From positions 1 to 6,925 of the forward strand of contig DAOWEW010000012.1 of the NCBI GenBank assembly GCA_030638305.1: DNA of 6,925 bases. Direction: 5' to 3'. Each line of letters opens with the position of its first letter. The stretch's first letter is position 1. The notes under the pieces were generated by a model. The model was not told the origin of the DNA and searched no databases. It saw nothing but the letters and a program-made list of their open reading frames with translations. This stretch comes from Desulfobacteraceae bacterium (GTDB taxonomy: Bacteria; Desulfobacterota; Desulfobacteria; Desulfobacterales; ETH-SRB1). This document shows, piece by piece, positions 5,140 through 6,925 of this stretch. The position numbers were made by a program, and so were the translations under genes.

Positions 5140-6003
5140 GTGAAAATAACTGCCAAACAAATAAAGCTTCTCTCACCTGCAAAAATAAATCTTTTTTTGC
5201 AGGTCACAGGAAAAAGAGCGGACGGATACCATAATCTTTTTACTCTTATGTGTTGTATCAGTCTTTATGATACTGTTTCAATTGAGTTTGGAGTAGATAA
5301 AACCTCTGTGGTCTGCAACAGTCATAAAGTCCCGGAAGATGATTCAAACCTTGCAGTTATTGCCGCAAATATTTTTTTTAAAAAACTGAATAAAAATGCA
5401 AATATCAAGATCATTATAGATAAAAAAATACCAGTTGCAGCCGGTCTGGGCGGAGGCAGCAGTAATGCAGCATCCATACTTTCAGGACTTAATCACTATT
5501 ATGGCAATCCCTTTTCTATGGATGAACTTATTTCCATGGGGCTTTCAATAGGGGCTGACGTCCCATTTTTTATTTTTCAGAAACCAGCTCTCGCTTCCGG
5601 TATCGGTGAAAAACTTGAACCATACCAAAAACTCGAACCGTTTAAAATTTTACTGATTTATCCGGGCTTTAGCGTATCAACTTCAGATACTTACAAAAAT
5701 TTCAATTTGGGATTGACAAAATATAAAAAAAAACTTAAAAAAGTCCTTTTACACAAACAGACTTTTAAAGTTGATCAACATTTATGCAACGATCTTGAAA
5801 CTGTTACCGCTTCAAGGTATCCTGATATAACTAAAGCAAAAGAAGTTCTAATGTATTATGATGCAAAAGGTGCCTTAATGTCAGGAAGCGGTCCTACTGT
5901 GTTTGGCCTTTTTTCAGATTCCGGCAAAGCCCAAAAAGCACAACATATTATTTCAAAAAAAAATAATAAGTGGAAACTATTTCGTGCTGACATGTTGATT
6001 TGA
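5140..6003 (+). CDS. ispE: 4-diphosphocytidyl-2-C-methyl-D-erythritol kinase
   Basis: GHMP-family kinase phosphorylating CDP-ME in the MEP pathway to isoprenoid precursors; cytosolic. The 287 residues fit the family (E. coli about 283). Visible motifs are SPAKINLFL with Lys15, the ATP-binding AGLGGGSSNAA (101-111), GADVPFF with catalytic Asp140, and the C-terminal GALMSGSGPTVFG (244-256). The start is GTG 5140: no ATG, GTG or TTG lies upstream in frame before the stop at 5098, and the next in-frame residues run directly into the conserved PAKIN motif. The only AAGGA (5133-5137) overlaps the degP stop and is just 2 bases from the GTG, unusually close, so translation may depend on coupling to degP. 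Next is tRNA-Gln 58 bp downstream, then prs. Confidence 0.96.
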   Translation: MKITAKQIKLLSPAKINLFLQVTGKRADGYHNLFTLMCCISLYDTVSIEFGVDKTSVVCNSHKVPEDDSNLAVIAANIFFKKLNKNANIKIIIDKKIPVAAGLGGGSSNAASILSGLNHYYGNPFSMDELISMGLSIGADVPFFIFQKPALASGIGEKLEPYQKLEPFKILLIYPGFSVSTSDTYKNFNLGLTKYKKKLKKVLLHKQTFKVDQHLCNDLETVTASRYPDITKAKEVLMYYDAKGALMSGSGPTVFGLFSDSGKAQKAQHIISKKNNKWKLFRADMLI

Positions 6004-6024
6004 TTGATAACTGAAGGTATTTTA

Positions 6025-6053
6025 TTGATTTTATAACAAAAAAAACAGATTAT
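6025..6053 (+). promoter_or_regulatory. Possible promoter of tRNA-Gln/prs
   Basis: TTGATT (6025-6030) and GATTAT (6048-6053) with 17-bp spacing each match the sigma70 consensus at 4 of 6 positions. The predicted start would fall just before the tRNA 5' end at 6062. No terminator hairpin is visible between ispE and the tRNA, so read-through from ispE is also possible. Confidence 0.35.
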
Positions 6054-6061
6054 TTGTGTAT

Positions 6062-6136
6062 TGGGGCGTCGTCAAGTGGTAAGACACAGGACTTTGGTTC
6101 CTGCATTCGGAGGTTCGAATCCTCCCGCCCCAGCCA
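6062..6136 (+). tRNA. tRNA-Gln (anticodon UUG)
   Basis: Complete cloverleaf of 75 nt including encoded CCA (6134-6136). The acceptor arms TGGGGCG (6062-6068) and CGCCCCA (6126-6132) pair fully, with G6133 as discriminator. The anticodon stem CAGGA (6087-6091)/TCCTG (6099-6103) encloses the loop CTTTGGT, whose anticodon TTG at 6094-6096 reads CAA (Gln). The T arm GGAGG-TTCGAAT-CCTCC is perfect. It lies between ispE and prs, an arrangement I recall from related deltaproteobacteria. Confidence 0.97.
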
Positions 6137-6179
6137 CTCATTTAATTTTTTTTAACTTCTGAATGGAATTTTTAAAAAA

Positions 6180-6925
6180 ATGGACGATTTTATAGTTTTT
6201 TCAGGCAACTCAAATCCAGCGCTCACACAAAAAATATGTAATTACCTTAATGTCTCTCTCGGAAAGGCCAAGGTGAAAACATTTAGTGATGGTGAAATAC
6301 AGATTGAAATTGATGAAAACGTAAGATCAAAAGACGTCTTTATTATCCAGTCAACCTGTCCGCCTGTTAACGATAACCTTGTTGAGTTGCTTCTCATGAT
6401 AGATGCTTTCAAACGTTCCTCAGCAAGCAGGATAACCGCTGTAATACCCTATTATGGCTATGCAAGACAAGATAAAAAAGTTGCTCCGCGTGTTCCTATC
6501 AGCGCTAAACTTGTAGCAGATATGCTAACGGTTGCGGGTTCGAGCAGGGTAATCACAATGGATTTACATGCAGGTCAACTCCAGGGCTTTTTCAATATTC
6601 CTGTGGACAATCTTTATTCTGCTTCAGTTATTCTGGATTATATAAAAACCAAATTTCAAGACAATCTTGTAATAATTTCTCCGGATGCCGGAGGAGTTGA
6701 AAGAGCAAGGGCTTTTGCAAAGCGTTTGCATGCGGATCTGGCCATTATTGATAAACGCAGATCTGCACCGAATAAAGCCAAAGCTATGGCTGTAATAGGC
6801 GATGTTAAAGGAAAGGTCGCAATCATCCTTGATGATATGGTTGATACTGCAGGAACATTAATTGAAGCTACCCATGCCATTATCGACAAAGGCGCAAAGG
6901 AAATACATGCATGTTGTGCACATCC
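6180..6925 (+). CDS. prs: Ribose-phosphate pyrophosphokinase (3' partial)
   Basis: PRPP synthetase transfers pyrophosphate from ATP to ribose 5-phosphate, feeding purine, pyrimidine, His, Trp and NAD synthesis; cytosolic. 248 codons are visible and the frame is open at the window end; a full protein is about 315 residues, so roughly the last fifth is missing. Motifs in order: [15 protein letters not shown] (35-49), ATP-binding YARQDKK (94-100), [12 protein letters not shown] with His130 (127-138), the catalytic flexible loop starting DKRR (191-194), and the PRPP-binding signature [10 protein letters not shown] (217-226). ATG 6180 is the first possible start after an upstream in-frame stop and gives the usual N-terminus. 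Its ribosome binding site is poor (GGA 12 bases upstream, then an A-run). The gene begins 43 bp after the tRNA with no clear terminator between, so they may share a transcript. Confidence 0.96.
   Translation, partial: MDDFIVFSGNSNPALTQKICNYLNVSLGKAKVKTFSDGEIQIEIDENVRSKDVFIIQSTCPPVNDNLVELLLMIDAFKRSSASRITAVIPYYGYARQDKKVAPRVPISAKLVADMLTVAGSSRVITMDLHAGQLQGFFNIPVDNLYSASVILDYIKTKFQDNLVIISPDAGGVERARAFAKRLHADLAIIDKRRSAPNKAKAMAVIGDVKGKVAIILDDMVDTAGTLIEATHAIIDKGAKEIHACCAH

Noticed and set aside
4355..5182. Long minus-strand frames opposite degP and ispE
   Set aside because: They lie antisense to well-conserved genes, lack RBSs and encode no recognisable domain; they are composition shadows.
6137..6179. 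Terminator after tRNA-Gln
   Set aside because: A T-rich run is present but no GC-rich hairpin precedes it apart from the tRNA itself.

Overview
The window looks like chromosomal DNA of a sulfate-reducer-type deltaproteobacterium (Desulfobacterota, perhaps Desulfobacteraceae-like). This is inferred from the AT-rich coding style, a sensor tail with a CxxC...CxxC motif that I associate with this group, a DUF1844 protein, and the order ispE - tRNA-Gln - prs. No taxonomic marker gene is present, so the assignment is moderate.

Layout. (1) Bases 1-561 hold the 3' part of a membrane sensor-like protein: the end of an extracytoplasmic domain, one membrane helix, a coiled coil and a Cys-rich tail, with no kinase or cyclase domain. 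(2) Bases 562-1504 contain no intact gene. They are a toxin-antitoxin graveyard: a ParE/RelE-type toxin fragment with an in-frame TGA, a PIN-family toxin split by a 193-bp MITE-like element, and the C-terminal part of its ribbon-helix-helix/HicB-type antitoxin, joined to the toxin by an apparent internal deletion. The MITE has 27-bp inverted ends and a TTA target duplication. Removing it with one TTA copy restores the toxin reading frame exactly. (3) Bases 1505-3546 hold serA (D-3-phosphoglycerate dehydrogenase, long ACT-containing form) followed closely by a DUF1844 gene. (4) Bases 3544-3640 form a large, nearly perfect hairpin whose two arms are both built from 7-base units of the form CGGTTNN. 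It begins at the stop codon of the DUF1844 gene. (5) Bases 3680-6003 hold an HtrA/DegP periplasmic protease and, 5 bp later, ispE of the MEP isoprenoid pathway with a GTG start. (6) Bases 6062-6136 are tRNA-Gln(UUG) with an encoded CCA, followed by prs (PRPP synthetase), which runs off the window end.

The intact genes are core functions: serine synthesis, envelope protein quality control, isoprenoid precursor synthesis, glutamine decoding and PRPP supply. The accessory content is confined to 562-1504 and the 3544-3640 repeat. I see no complete new defence or mobile system. The most informative structures are the MITE/TA relic, the heptad hairpin and the Cys-tailed sensor.
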